NCBI RefSeq assembly: GCF_000470315.2
Contig: NZ_CBRF02000034.1
Location: 1 to 50,703 of the forward strand
Origin: Psychromonas sp. SP041
GTDB taxonomy: Bacteria > Pseudomonadota > Gammaproteobacteria > Enterobacterales > Psychromonadaceae
DNA length: 50,703 bases
Direction: 5' to 3'
Part shown: one piece after another, positions 26,830-36,140 of the stretch
How positions within the stretch are numbered: the first letter of the stretch is position 1
Layout of the letters: the number at the start of each line of letters is the position of its first letter
The notes under the pieces: generated by a model
Database searches by the model: none
What the model saw: only the letters and a program-made list of their open reading frames with translations
Told to the model about the DNA's origin: nothing
Program-made: the position numbers and the translations under genes

Positions 26830-27242
26830 CCCAATGTAGAAGGCGTTTTATTGCCAAGGTAATCTAGAGTCAAAGTACTGCAGTCATCGCTGGTTTGGCC
26901 ACCCATAGGTGTCGCCGAAATTGTAAACTCATCATCTTCTAATGTACTAAAAGCCAATGTGTATTGTGTACTGCTATAGTTGCTTGCTGTTGCACTTGAG
27001 CCTGAATAAACGCCATTACGTGAATAATAACGCTCTAATTGTTGGCTCAATTCAATCATTGATTGTTGAGCTTCGTAACGATAGCTTTGTTGTATGGTGT
27101 TTAAATACGAGGAATAGGCAACTTGAACCAAAATAGCGACGATAGCGATCGTTATTAATAACTCTATTAATGTAAAACCTCGCTTTTTACGACTTGCGCT
27201 ATTATTGGTTTGTAGAGTTTTAGACAGAGAAAATTTCATCAT
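26817..27242 (-). CDS. pilE: PilE-like minor type IV pilin
   Basis: The protein has 141 residues. The leader ends KKRG at residue 22, followed by FTLIELLITIAIVAILVQVAYSSY. The downstream pattern AQQSMIELSQQLERYYSRNGVYSG is typical of PilE from the Pseudomonas fimU-pilE cluster. Two cysteines (DDCST and LGCWK) mark the D-region disulfide loop. It is the first gene of the reverse-strand operon pilE-fimT-pilV-pilW-pilX. Its promoter must lie in the 210-bp space shared with the divergent protease gene. Confidence 0.88.
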   Translation of the reverse strand: MMKFSLSKTLQTNNSASRKKRGFTLIELLITIAIVAILVQVAYSSYLNTIQQSYRYEAQQSMIELSQQLERYYSRNGVYSGSSATASNYSSTQYTLAFSTLEDDEFTISATPMGGQTSDDCSTLTLDYLGNKTPSTLGCWK

Positions 27243-27452
27243 ATTTGATACACCGAATCATGTTTTAGTGTTTTAGCCTATTTTTTGTTCAATTTTGTAA
27301 TATATCTTAATGAGTATATTAGCTTAGTATGTTAAATATACACAATGCTTATTTTTTTATTCTAGGATGAGTACTTTTATTTTCGGGGAACTTGTAGCAT
27401 AGTATTCAGTCTTAATTATTGACTTCCACCTACAATTGAAAGAGCTCATCTA

Positions 27453-30344
27453 ATGCTGCCTATTAAGCCTATCTATCTATTATTTAATTGTGTCTGTTTA
27501 TGTTTTTCTACGTTTCTACATGCTGCCCCTAATACATCACCTGAGTCCACTATGAAAAAATTTGAAATAGTTAATAATTCTATAATACAAAGCCCTAATG
27601 ACACTCGTGATTACCAAGTTATTCGCCTTTCAAACGATCTGGAAGTATTACTCATTTCTGACCCTGATTTACAAAATAGTGCCGCTTCTTTATCTGTTCC
27701 TATTGGTAGTATGCATAACCCAGATTCTCAATTGGGTTTAGCGCATTATTTAGAGCATATGTTATTTCTTGGCTCAGAAAAGTACCCAATAATAAATGAA
27801 TACAGTAAGTTTATGAGTCAAAATGGTGGGTATACCAATGCTTATACTGCACAGGATGCAACGGTATATGGCTTTGAAGTCAATGATAGTGTATTTGGAG
27901 AAGCATTAGACAGATTAGGCGATGTAATGCATGCACCTTTATTAGATGAAAAATATGCTGATAAAGAACGTCATACGGTCAATGCTGAAAACGAAACTTA
28001 TGTTGATAACGACATGCGTAAATTATATGCATTACAACGCTACTCATTGAACCCTGAACACCCAATGGCCCGTTTTAGTACGGGTGATTTAACCACCCTT
28101 GTTGATAAGCCTGGGAGTGTATTACAGAAAGAGTTGGAGTTGTTCTTTAAACAACACTATTCTGCGAATACAATGAAAGTGGCTTTAACAAGTCCTCGTT
28201 CAATTGAAAATATGCAAAAAATCGCGGTTAAATATTTAACACAAATTCCCAATAACAATGTCATTAAACCCGTCATAATAACACCGTTATTAACAGATAA
28301 GCAGTTAGCATTAGAAGTGCAAATGAAGCCCACAGCGGAACTTAAGTTATTGCAAGTTAACTTTTTAGTGCCTAGTGTTAAAGATGAATATATGTATCAA
28401 CCTGGTGGTTATATTAGTCGCTTATTAGGATCTGATCATAAAGGTGGGTTATCTGATTATTTACAAAAACTTGGATTAGCTGAATCAGTTTCTGCTGGAT
28501 TTTATGGTGCACACAGCGAACAGTATTCACAGTTTAGTTTGACGTTTAAATTAACGAATAAAGGGTTAAGTAAACAAGATACGGTGATTGCGAGTTTATT
28601 TGCTTATATCAACCTAATTAAAGAACAGGGAATTAACCAATTACAATATTCTGAGCAGAAGAAAAGCTTGGATAACTATTTTCAATTCCTGCCTAAGCAA
28701 GCCAGTTTTAATAATGTCATGTCTTTGGCTGCTAATATGCAAAATTACCCTTTACAAGATCTATTAGCTTATTCATATCGTTTAGATGGATTTAACCCTA
28801 CGTTTATCACCCAATTAATGGGTTATTTAACACCAGAAAATAGTCGATTATTTGTCGTATCGCCAAACGCAGTGGTTAACAAAGATATCCCATATTACGA
28901 AGGGAAGTATTCACAAGCAAAAATTAAAAAGTCACGTTTACAACTTTGGCTTAATAAGGCAAAAACAATTCAACCTGAATTGATCCTACCTGTCCGTAAT
29001 GAATGGTTGCCTGAGAGTTTAGTACTTGTTGAAGAAGAGAAAAATAACAAAGCAATACAACTTGTAAAGGAATCCGGCCTCTCTGTTTGGTTTAAACAAA
29101 GCCAGCTAAAAGAACCTAAAGGCATTTACAAGTTACAGCTTAATAATAACCTTAATGACCAAAGTCCTGCTGCTAGAGTTAAAATGAATCTGTTATTAAA
29201 TATTTTACAAAAGCAATTAGCAGAACTAAGTTTTGTCACTCAAGAAGCTGGGGTAGGGTTCTCTATTAGCAGCAGTGATGGTTTACTGATTAGCACGAGT
29301 GGCTATAGCGATAAGCAGAGTAAATTATTATTGATGTTATTAACGCACATCGAAAATATGAAATTTGATGAACAATCTTTGAGACTGGCGAAACAAGAAT
29401 TAACACGTCGTTTGAATAACCAATCTAAAAGTAAAGCGATGGATTTAGGGTTAAGTGGTTTTAGAAAAGTCATTCGCCAGCCATCTTGGTCTGATCAAAC
29501 TTTATTAGCACAGATTGATGGTGTAACAAGTGATGATTTGAGTGAATTAACAAAACAGATATTTTCAACATCGAGTTTACGCTTATTAGCCTTAGGTAAT
29601 TTTTCCACATTAGATGTTTTGCAATTGACTGCAAAGCTTAAAGTTAAAGTGAAAATTCAACCTAATACTTTTTATACGACGAAACGCTTACACGCAGATC
29701 CTCAGCAGGGGGCTTTAAATTATGTCCGTGAATCTGAGTTAGAAGATGATGCGTTGGTGAGCCTTTATTTAGCCAAGAATCAAGATATTATTTCATTAGC
29801 TAAAGCTGAATTACTTAATAAATTACTTAAGCCTGCTTTTTATGATCAAATTCGCACACAAGAGCAATTAACGTATTCTCCCTTTACTGCAACAGTACAA
29901 GTAGATGAAAGTGTTGGTTTTGGTCTATTCACACAAAGTCCTGCGGTTGGAAGTGCAACACTATATGAGCGCTTTCAAGTGTTTTTGGATAATTTTAAAA
30001 AGACTTTAGCGGAAACAAAAGAAAGCGATTTTGAAGAAATAAAAAAAGCACATATCGCTAACTATTTAGCTAAACCAAGTAATTTAGGTACTGAATTTTC
30101 TTATTTAACAGACGAATGGATGAGTAATAAAAAAAATATTGATACTAAATTACAGCACGTTGCTAGATTAAAATCTGTTTCATTAAAACAAGTACAACAG
30201 TATTACACTGATTTATTTTTTGATGATCAGGAAACACAGCAAATAATCGTGCAAGTGAAGGGGAAAAAGTTCAGCGAAGAAAAACCTTTAGAATTAACCC
30301 CTCAGGTCTCTATTTCAAATGTAGATCAACTTCCTAAACAATAA
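27453..30344 (+). CDS. ptrA: Pitrilysin-like M16 zinc protease
   Basis: The protein has 963 residues (E. coli protease III has 962). A signal peptide (to LHAA) directs it to the periplasm. The inverted zinc motif HYLEH is at residues 98-102, and the third ligand is the Glu of the NAENE segment about 75 residues later. The insulinase-type N domain and two further M16 domains fill the protein, with a C-terminal Arg/Tyr region (RTQEQLTYSPFTATVQV) that binds substrate. It degrades small peptides and oxidised or misfolded fragments. It stands alone, ending in a terminator, and is not followed by recB/recD as in E. coli. Confidence 0.9.
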   Translation: MLPIKPIYLLFNCVCLCFSTFLHAAPNTSPESTMKKFEIVNNSIIQSPNDTRDYQVIRLSNDLEVLLISDPDLQNSAASLSVPIGSMHNPDSQLGLAHYLEHMLFLGSEKYPIINEYSKFMSQNGGYTNAYTAQDATVYGFEVNDSVFGEALDRLGDVMHAPLLDEKYADKERHTVNAENETYVDNDMRKLYALQRYSLNPEHPMARFSTGDLTTLVDKPGSVLQKELELFFKQHYSANTMKVALTSPRSIENMQKIAVKYLTQIPNNNVIKPVIITPLLTDKQLALEVQMKPTAELKLLQVNFLVPSVKDEYMYQPGGYISRLLGSDHKGGLSDYLQKLGLAESVSAGFYGAHSEQYSQFSLTFKLTNKGLSKQDTVIASLFAYINLIKEQGINQLQYSEQKKSLDNYFQFLPKQASFNNVMSLAANMQNYPLQDLLAYSYRLDGFNPTFITQLMGYLTPENSRLFVVSPNAVVNKDIPYYEGKYSQAKIKKSRLQLWLNKAKTIQPELILPVRNEWLPESLVLVEEEKNNKAIQLVKESGLSVWFKQSQLKEPKGIYKLQLNNNLNDQSPAARVKMNLLLNILQKQLAELSFVTQEAGVGFSISSSDGLLISTSGYSDKQSKLLLMLLTHIENMKFDEQSLRLAKQELTRRLNNQSKSKAMDLGLSGFRKVIRQPSWSDQTLLAQIDGVTSDDLSELTKQIFSTSSLRLLALGNFSTLDVLQLTAKLKVKVKIQPNTFYTTKRLHADPQQGALNYVRESELEDDALVSLYLAKNQDIISLAKAELLNKLLKPAFYDQIRTQEQLTYSPFTATVQVDESVGFGLFTQSPAVGSATLYERFQVFLDNFKKTLAETKESDFEEIKKAHIANYLAKPSNLGTEFSYLTDEWMSNKKNIDTKLQHVARLKSVSLKQVQQYYTDLFFDDQETQQIIVQVKGKKFSEEKPLELTPQVSISNVDQLPKQ

Positions 30345-30358
30345 GGAAATTAATAGTT

Positions 30359-30394
30359 AAGCATTGATATTAAAGTGAATATCAATGCTTTTTT
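30359..30394 (+). terminator. Terminator of the M16 protease gene
   Basis: AAGCATTGATATT (30359-30371) and AATATCAATGCTT (30378-30390) form a perfect 13-bp stem with a 6-base loop, followed by T. Confidence 0.92.
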
Positions 30395-30605
30395 ATTTTA
30401 ATTTTTCTGATCCTATTTCTTATTCTCAACGTAGTCCCTCTGAGCTTATTCCATTCTCTTTATTTTTCTTAAGTTAAAAGTTAGGATATTAATGTTACTT
30501 AGCTCTCATTTCTTTAAAATTAATAATGAAGTGATATTTTAAGTGAAATTAAGAAAGCATATCGTCACATTAGACTTTCGTAAATTGCAAAAAAGGAAAA
30601 ATATT

Positions 30606-31346
30606 ATGAATAAATTGCTACTCACTGCTGCTATTGCACTGACTCTGCCAATGACTGCACATGCGAAAAGTGAATTCGTAAAAGGAGATGCAACACTTGC
30701 TGGTGAAGCTGAATTAGGTGCTTCTTTAACGACGGGTAATACGGATACATCATCATTCAAAGCTAGCCTTGCATTAAAACAAGAGTTGGGTGATTGGGAA
30801 AATGAATATGTATTCCAAGGTTTATATAAAGAAGATGAAGACGAAGTAACAGCAAAACGTTTCTATGCTGGGTTACAAGGTAACTATCAAATTGATGATA
30901 TAAGTTATTTGTTTGCGAATACTGGTTATGAGCTGGACCCATTCACAGGTTATGATTTTACTTCGATAACTGCTGCTGGTTACGGTCATCATTTTATTGA
31001 GAATGAAACGATGTCGTTAAACGCTGAAATTGGTCCTGGTTATATTTATCAAAAGTTAGATGATGAATCTGCTGAGGCTGAAGGTGAAAGTTACGATGCG
31101 AGTGCAGTTGCTCACTTTGTCATTGATTTCCAAACTAAAATTAGTGATTCTGCTAAATTTCAACAAAAGTTTGTTGCCGATTGGGGTAGTAAATTAGACG
31201 GCCGTTCAGAAACGTCGTTATCAACTAAAATTATTGGTGCACTGTCAATGAAGTTTGCTGTTGTTGTTCGTTATAATAGCAAGCCGCTTGATGAGAAAAA
31301 AAGTACAGATACAGCAACCAATATGACATTACTTTACGCTTTCTAA
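30606..31346 (+). CDS. DUF481-family outer-membrane protein
   Basis: The product has 246 residues from ATG 30606, which has AAGGA upstream and begins a clean signal peptide (MNKLLLTAAIALTLPMTAHA). The frame also extends to GTG 30543, which I reject because it would put 21 charged residues in front of the signal. The mature part alternates polar and hydrophobic residues like a barrel (AELGASLTTGNTDTSSFKASLALKQ near the start) and ends in Phe, the outer-membrane insertion signal. This pattern matches DUF481 (YdiY-like) proteins, whose role is unknown. It is monocistronic with its own terminator. Confidence 0.85.
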   Translation: MNKLLLTAAIALTLPMTAHAKSEFVKGDATLAGEAELGASLTTGNTDTSSFKASLALKQELGDWENEYVFQGLYKEDEDEVTAKRFYAGLQGNYQIDDISYLFANTGYELDPFTGYDFTSITAAGYGHHFIENETMSLNAEIGPGYIYQKLDDESAEAEGESYDASAVAHFVIDFQTKISDSAKFQQKFVADWGSKLDGRSETSLSTKIIGALSMKFAVVVRYNSKPLDEKKSTDTATNMTLLYAF

Positions 31347-31400
31347 AGACTGTCTTGACCATTATTGTTAGCACTGGATTAAACTTTAGGTTTGTATGAG

Positions 31401-31421
31401 AAGCTGGAACTCCAGCTTTTT
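31401..31421 (+). terminator. Terminator after the DUF481 gene
   Basis: AAGCTGG (31401-31407), an AACT loop and CCAGCTT (31412-31418) form the stem, followed by T. Confidence 0.85.
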
Positions 31422-31757
31422 ATCACTCTAATTTAAATAAAGTCAGTTTAGTTATTCATATCTCAGTCGCTATGTATTTTATGATTATCTAAAATTGCAA
31501 TGTTAGCCATTTTAACACTGAGATAGGGATATTAAAGAGTTCGAATAATATACGGTTTAGCGTTTTTCTTATTGATACCAAGTTAGCCCTTTTTATCTGT
31601 TTTCTTTAATGAAGATTGCTTTACTGGCCTATACTGATGTGTCTAGTGATAGGTTGATCACAGTAAGTTGGTTATAATTTTTCTTTTTTTTTAAATCATT
31701 ACTTTAACCAAGTTCGTTTGATAAAGTCTCCCATTCTTAAATAAAGGGTTAGAACTC
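31422..31757. other. 336-bp intergenic region
   Basis: I find no gene. TATCTCAGT (31459-31467) is inverted at 31517-31525 (ACTGAGATA) with a 49-base spacer, which may be a small fold-back remnant. The T-rich tract at about 31679-31692 precedes the next gene. No promoter can be assigned firmly. Confidence 0.4.
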
Positions 31758-33998
31758 ATGTGGCTATTTACGCCCTTCTCATTGGTTATTGTCTTTCGCA
31801 TGTTTTATGTTGTGGCGATACTGTTTGCCAGCAACACCTTCGTCTTTGCTACAAATGCTATTGAAGTTGATCTTACCGTACAAGAAAAAGAATATACCCA
31901 ACAACACCCCACTATAAAAGTACACACTGATGAGAATTGGCCGCCATTTAACTTTATTCAAGATGGTGAAGTTTCTGGTTATAACAATGATTTAATACGA
32001 TTAGTGGCAGATAAAGTAGGCTTAAATATTGAATTTGTTGTGGGTTATCAGTGGTACGAATACTTAGAAAAGTTAAAAAATAAAGAAATAGATGTTATTT
32101 CTAACATGAAAATAACGCCGGAGCGCCAAGAGTTTACAATCTTTACTCATTACCAGTCTTTAACGTTAACCGATGGATTGTTAACACGTGAAGGAGAGGT
32201 GTTTGCTAATGACCTTAGCGATATTAAATCTATTGCTGTTATTAAAGGTTTTTTTTACCAAGAAGTACTTGAAAAGAGCTTTCCTAATATAGAGCTAACA
32301 TTAACGACGAGTACTGAAGCCTCTATTGAGCAATTACGTTTAGGTAATGTCGATGCTGTTTTAGATGCTTATGATGCTATCAACTACCACTTACAGCGTT
32401 CGTTAGAGCAAGGTTTGGTTAATACATCATTAGCTGATAGTAAGGTTTTTCATTATTTACCAAAATTTATGGGTGTAAATAAAGATAATACTATTTTGCG
32501 AGATATTTTAGATAAAGGGTTGTTAGCATTAAATAAAAAAGAGATAGATAATTTACATCTTAAATGGATAAATAAACCCAGTATTGGAAAAGTAACCGAA
32601 GAGGCTAATTACCAGAATAGAATGCCTATTTTATCTAGTATACAACAACAATATTTAAAAGATCATGATGCACTCTACATGTGTGTTGATCCAGATTGGT
32701 TACCTATAGAGGCCATTAAAGAGAGCAAATATGTTGGCATTGCCTCTGAATTTGTTACATTATTTGCTCAGCGTATTAGCAACCCTATTATTTTAATCGA
32801 AACGGCCACTTGGTCAGAGACAGTTACCTCATTAAAAGAAGGGCGTTGTGACTTTATTCCTGTGATTCACAAAACTCCTCGACGTAGTCAATACCTTTCA
32901 TTTACCTCTGCTTATTTAGATTTTCCATTAGCATTGGTCACTTCAGAAAATAATCAGGCTTATAAATTAGAACAAGTGTTACATAAACCATTAGGAATGT
33001 TGAAAGCAGGATCATATATAGAGTTTTTGAACACCTTGTATCCCGATGCTGATTTATACGAATATGACTCGTTAAAATCGGGACTTGATGCGGTAAGCAG
33101 TGGTGAGATTTATGGCTTTATTGATGTGTTACCTGTCATGGTTAATCAAATTCAAACGCTTTATCCTGAATTAAAAATTGTTGATAAATTTGAACATGAA
33201 TACCCATTTTCTCTCGCCGTATCAAAAGATAACACGATACTATTGGGTATTTTTGATAAAGTCGTTACATCAATCGATTTACAACAAAAGCAAAAAATAC
33301 TTAATCGTTGGTTACCTGTTGTTTATGAAAGGCATGAAACGGGCACTGGTTATTGGATCATCATCTCATTAATATCTGTTGCATTAACATTAGTGTGTTT
33401 ATTGTTATATTTTTCAAAAAAACATAATCGACAATTATTTTTAAAAAATAACAACCTTGAAAAATTAGCAATGCGTGATTATTTAACAGGTTTACCTAAT
33501 AAGCATTATTTTAACGAACAGTTTAAAAAGGAATGGGTGCGTGGTAGACGCTCTGGCGAAAGCTTATCTTTATTAATTATCGATGTTGATAGTGCTAAAT
33601 TCTTTAATGAGCAATATGGAAGAGATGCGGGCGATGATTGCTTTATTGAACTTGCGCGTCGTTTACAACATATTGTTCAGCGCCCTGCGGACTTATTAGC
33701 CCGTCTCGAGGCAGATGATTTTATTATACTTTTACCAAATACTTCCGAAGAAGGGCTTAAAACCTTAGCAGCTGAAATATTTTATATGGTCAATGGATGG
33801 GGGCTGAAGTTTGATAATGCACCTGCAGGAGACACCGTCTCAGTGAGTATTGGTGCTGCTTGTATGGTTCCTAGTCACTCGCATATCGAAGAAGAGCTTA
33901 ATAGACGTGCAGAACAAGCATTGTATCAAGCGCAAGATAAAGGTTTTAGTCAGCTTGTTATTTATAAGAATAGTCATGATCAGTATTCTGAACATTAA
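31758..33998 (+). CDS. Membrane sensor with two periplasmic solute-binding domains and a degenerate GGDEF domain
   Basis: The protein has 746 residues. An N-terminal hydrophobic segment (signal/anchor) is followed by two tandem family-3 solute-binding domains, about residues 50-275 (VHTDENWPPFNFIQDGEVSGYNNDLI) and 300-525 (CVDPDWLPIEAI). A transmembrane helix (about 535-555) leads to a cytoplasmic GGDEF domain from about 575. The domain has the expected LTGLPNKHYF, but the catalytic GGDEF motif reads EADDF at 651-655, so cyclase activity is unlikely. The inhibitory-site motif RxxD is kept as RPAD at 642-645 with the normal five-residue spacing, so it could still bind c-di-GMP. The periplasmic ligand is unknown, probably an amino acid or similar small molecule. 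It is monocistronic. Confidence 0.88.
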   Translation: MWLFTPFSLVIVFRMFYVVAILFASNTFVFATNAIEVDLTVQEKEYTQQHPTIKVHTDENWPPFNFIQDGEVSGYNNDLIRLVADKVGLNIEFVVGYQWYEYLEKLKNKEIDVISNMKITPERQEFTIFTHYQSLTLTDGLLTREGEVFANDLSDIKSIAVIKGFFYQEVLEKSFPNIELTLTTSTEASIEQLRLGNVDAVLDAYDAINYHLQRSLEQGLVNTSLADSKVFHYLPKFMGVNKDNTILRDILDKGLLALNKKEIDNLHLKWINKPSIGKVTEEANYQNRMPILSSIQQQYLKDHDALYMCVDPDWLPIEAIKESKYVGIASEFVTLFAQRISNPIILIETATWSETVTSLKEGRCDFIPVIHKTPRRSQYLSFTSAYLDFPLALVTSENNQAYKLEQVLHKPLGMLKAGSYIEFLNTLYPDADLYEYDSLKSGLDAVSSGEIYGFIDVLPVMVNQIQTLYPELKIVDKFEHEYPFSLAVSKDNTILLGIFDKVVTSIDLQQKQKILNRWLPVVYERHETGTGYWIIISLISVALTLVCLLLYFSKKHNRQLFLKNNNLEKLAMRDYLTGLPNKHYFNEQFKKEWVRGRRSGESLSLLIIDVDSAKFFNEQYGRDAGDDCFIELARRLQHIVQRPADLLARLEADDFIILLPNTSEEGLKTLAAEIFYMVNGWGLKFDNAPAGDTVSVSIGAACMVPSHSHIEEELNRRAEQALYQAQDKGFSQLVIYKNSHDQYSEH

Positions 33999-34439
33999 TA
34001 TTTCAACTCTTTATTTGTGAATTCCGTTAATTTTTGATTTTTTACTACATAGCCTCAACTCTGGTTAATGAAAGTGAAGTTATATTTAAAATCATAAGGT
34101 ACTATTTTTTACTAATCAGTGTCGTTAGTTTTACGTAGTTCAATGCGAATTATTGAAGCAATAACGGGTTATAGAGAGATGATTTAACGCAGAAATAGCG
34201 GTGTTGTATCGCTTTACTTATCCAGAACTGAGGTTACATATACTCGTTACCATTCAAGGTGTTTACTTCGCAGCTTGCTCTCTGGGTCTTTAGCTTGAAA
34301 ACCAACTCTGTGTTGCCACCTTCGATAAGGACTCGCCATTGTCATCATGTTGCACCTTGATTTAGAGTCCAAGCTAACGACTGAACAAAGCACCTTGCAC
34401 AGTAACAGGCATATAAATCTATTGATTTCCTGCCGAGTT
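33999..34439. other. 441-bp intergenic region with a repeat-like segment and a 33-codon reverse ORF
   Basis: The part from about 34240 to 34440 has higher GC than its surroundings. On the reverse strand it contains a short frame, 34348 to 34247, reading MMTMASPYRRWQHRVGFQAKD and on to HLEW before a stop. CAAGGTG (near 34255) and CACCTTG (near 34363 and 34401) recur in inverted orientation. This looks more like a dispersed repeat than a gene, but I cannot show a second copy in the window. Confidence 0.4.
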
Positions 34440-34467
34440 TTGCGCCTTGTTGGTTAATGGGTATAAT
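34440..34467 (+). promoter_or_regulatory. Candidate sigma-70 promoter of rph-pyrE
   Basis: TTGCGC (34440-34445), a 16-base spacer and a perfect TATAAT (34462-34467). The predicted start lies near 34474, leaving a leader of about 27 bases before rph. Confidence 0.65.
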
Positions 34468-34500
34468 TGCCGCTCATTTATTGACAAGGTTTTTTAACTT

Positions 34501-35220
34501 ATGCGCCCAAGTAATCGTACACCTGAACAAAACCGTGAAATCAAAATTACTCGGCACTATACTGACTATGCAGAAGGGTCTGTTTTGATTGAAGTCGGTA
34601 ATACTAAAGTCCTCTGTAATGCGACAGTATCAGAGTCAGTACCACGTTTTTTAAAGGGTAAAGGTAAAGGCTGGGTAACGGCAGAATATTCCATGTTGCC
34701 GCGTGCGACACATAAACGTAATCAACGTGAAGCAGCAAAAGGTCAACAAGGTGGTCGTACCTTAGAAATTCAACGTTTAATTGCGCGCTCTTTACGTGCC
34801 GCAGTTGATTTAAATGCCTTTGGTGAGAACATGATTACTGTTGATTGTGATGTAATACAAGCCGATGGTGGTACTCGTACCGCATCAATTACAGGTGCTT
34901 GTATTGCGTTAGCTGATGCATTGAACTGGATGGTTGCAAAAGGTAAGTTGAAAAAAAGTCCATTAAAGCAAATGATAGCGGCTGTTTCTGTTGGTATTTA
35001 TAAAGGGACGCCTGTTTGTGATTTGGATTACGCAGAAGATTCAAATGCACAAACCGACATGAATGTTGTCATGACAGAAAGTGGCGGTTTAATTGAAATA
35101 CAAGGTACAGCTGAAGAGGGCGCTTTTAGTCATCAAGAATTATTAGCAATGTTAGCTTTAGCAAATACCGGTATTAATAACTTAGTAGCAGAACAAAAAA
35201 AAGCATTAAATGTGGAGTAA
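34501..35220 (+). CDS. rph: Ribonuclease PH
   Basis: The protein has 239 residues. It is the phosphate-dependent 3'-exoribonuclease that trims tRNA precursors. It opens [21 protein letters not shown] and has the catalytic-site segments [40 protein letters not shown], and [17 protein letters not shown]. Unlike the E. coli K-12 laboratory allele it is full length. It is followed after 3 bp by pyrE, so they form one transcript. Confidence 0.97.
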   Translation: MRPSNRTPEQNREIKITRHYTDYAEGSVLIEVGNTKVLCNATVSESVPRFLKGKGKGWVTAEYSMLPRATHKRNQREAAKGQQGGRTLEIQRLIARSLRAAVDLNAFGENMITVDCDVIQADGGTRTASITGACIALADALNWMVAKGKLKKSPLKQMIAAVSVGIYKGTPVCDLDYAEDSNAQTDMNVVMTESGGLIEIQGTAEEGAFSHQELLAMLALANTGINNLVAEQKKALNVE

Positions 35221-35223
35221 GAA

Positions 35224-35865
35224 ATGAAAGCGTATCAAAAAGAGTTTATTGAATTTGCGATTGAAAAACAGGTTTTAAAATTTGGCGAATTTACTTTGAA
35301 ATCAGGGCGTATTAGCCCTTATTTTTTCAATGCAGGTTTATTTAATACAGGTCGAGATCTTGCGCGTTTAGGGCGTTTTTATGCTGCTGCATTACAAGAT
35401 TCTGGTATCGATTATGATCTTTTATTTGGTCCTGCGTACAAAGGTATTCCAATTGCAACAACCACTGCTGTTGCCTTGTCTAATGACTATGATTTAGATG
35501 TACCGTATTGCTTTAATCGTAAAGAAGCAAAAACACACGGAGAAGGTGGTAGCTTAGTGGGTTCAGAGCTAACCGGTAAAATTATGCTCGTTGATGATGT
35601 TATTACAGCTGGCACAGCTATTCGTGAATCGATGGATATCATTAATGCACATAAAGCAGAGCTTGCAGGTGTGTTAATTGCATTAGATCGTCAAGAAAAA
35701 GGCAAAGCGGAGTTGTCAGCGATTCAAGAAGTAGAACGTGACTATGATGCAAAAGTTATTTCGATTGTAGAGCTGGCAGACGTAGTGAGCTATCTTGAAA
35801 CGTTACCAGAAATGCAACAACATCTTGAGTCTGTACAAACATATCGTCAGCAATACGGTGTTTAA
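35224..35865 (+). CDS. pyrE: Orotate phosphoribosyltransferase
   Basis: The protein has 213 residues (E. coli also has 213). It joins orotate to PRPP, giving OMP in pyrimidine synthesis. The PRPP-binding motif is [14 protein letters not shown]. The catalytic loop segment [19 protein letters not shown] is present, as is the N-terminal [25 protein letters not shown] just before the start overlaps the end of rph. I see no T-rich attenuator and leader peptide between rph and pyrE as in E. coli, since the gap is only 3 bp. Confidence 0.97.
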   Translation: MKAYQKEFIEFAIEKQVLKFGEFTLKSGRISPYFFNAGLFNTGRDLARLGRFYAAALQDSGIDYDLLFGPAYKGIPIATTTAVALSNDYDLDVPYCFNRKEAKTHGEGGSLVGSELTGKIMLVDDVITAGTAIRESMDIINAHKAELAGVLIALDRQEKGKAELSAIQEVERDYDAKVISIVELADVVSYLETLPEMQQHLESVQTYRQQYGV

Positions 35866-35902
35866 GCTTTAATTTATTTTTTAGCATAAAAGACCGTAAA
35901 AT

Positions 35903-35941
35903 AAAAAAGCCAAAGGCGAATCATCGTCTTTGGCTTTTTTT
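35903..35941 (+). terminator. Intrinsic terminator of rph-pyrE
   Basis: GCCAAAG (35909-35915) and CTTTGGC (35928-35934) pair, with a further CGA/TCG inside, flanked by an A-run and followed by seven T. Confidence 0.92.
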
Positions 35942-36140
35942 GTATCTGTTAATAGTGCGGTGTTAGTGCTTTGTGATAGAAAATAATTACTTTATCAGCC
36001 TATTAACTTATTGATTTAATTAGCTTAGTTTATAAATATCTTAATTTATTGTTATAAACGTTTAATAAATCAATTTCGAGAAGAATAAAGTAGCGCTTAT
36101 TAAATTAATGTTAAGGCTACTTTTAATTTTCTTCTTTATC

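Noticed and set aside
30543-30605. GTG start 21 codons upstream in the DUF481 gene
   Set aside because: It would place a basic stretch before a perfect signal peptide. The ATG at 30606 has its own ribosome binding site.
31459-31525. 9-bp inverted repeat TATCTCAGT/ACTGAGATA as another fold-back element
   Set aside because: The arms are short, the ends do not match the ATACCAAT family, and the spacer does not pair.
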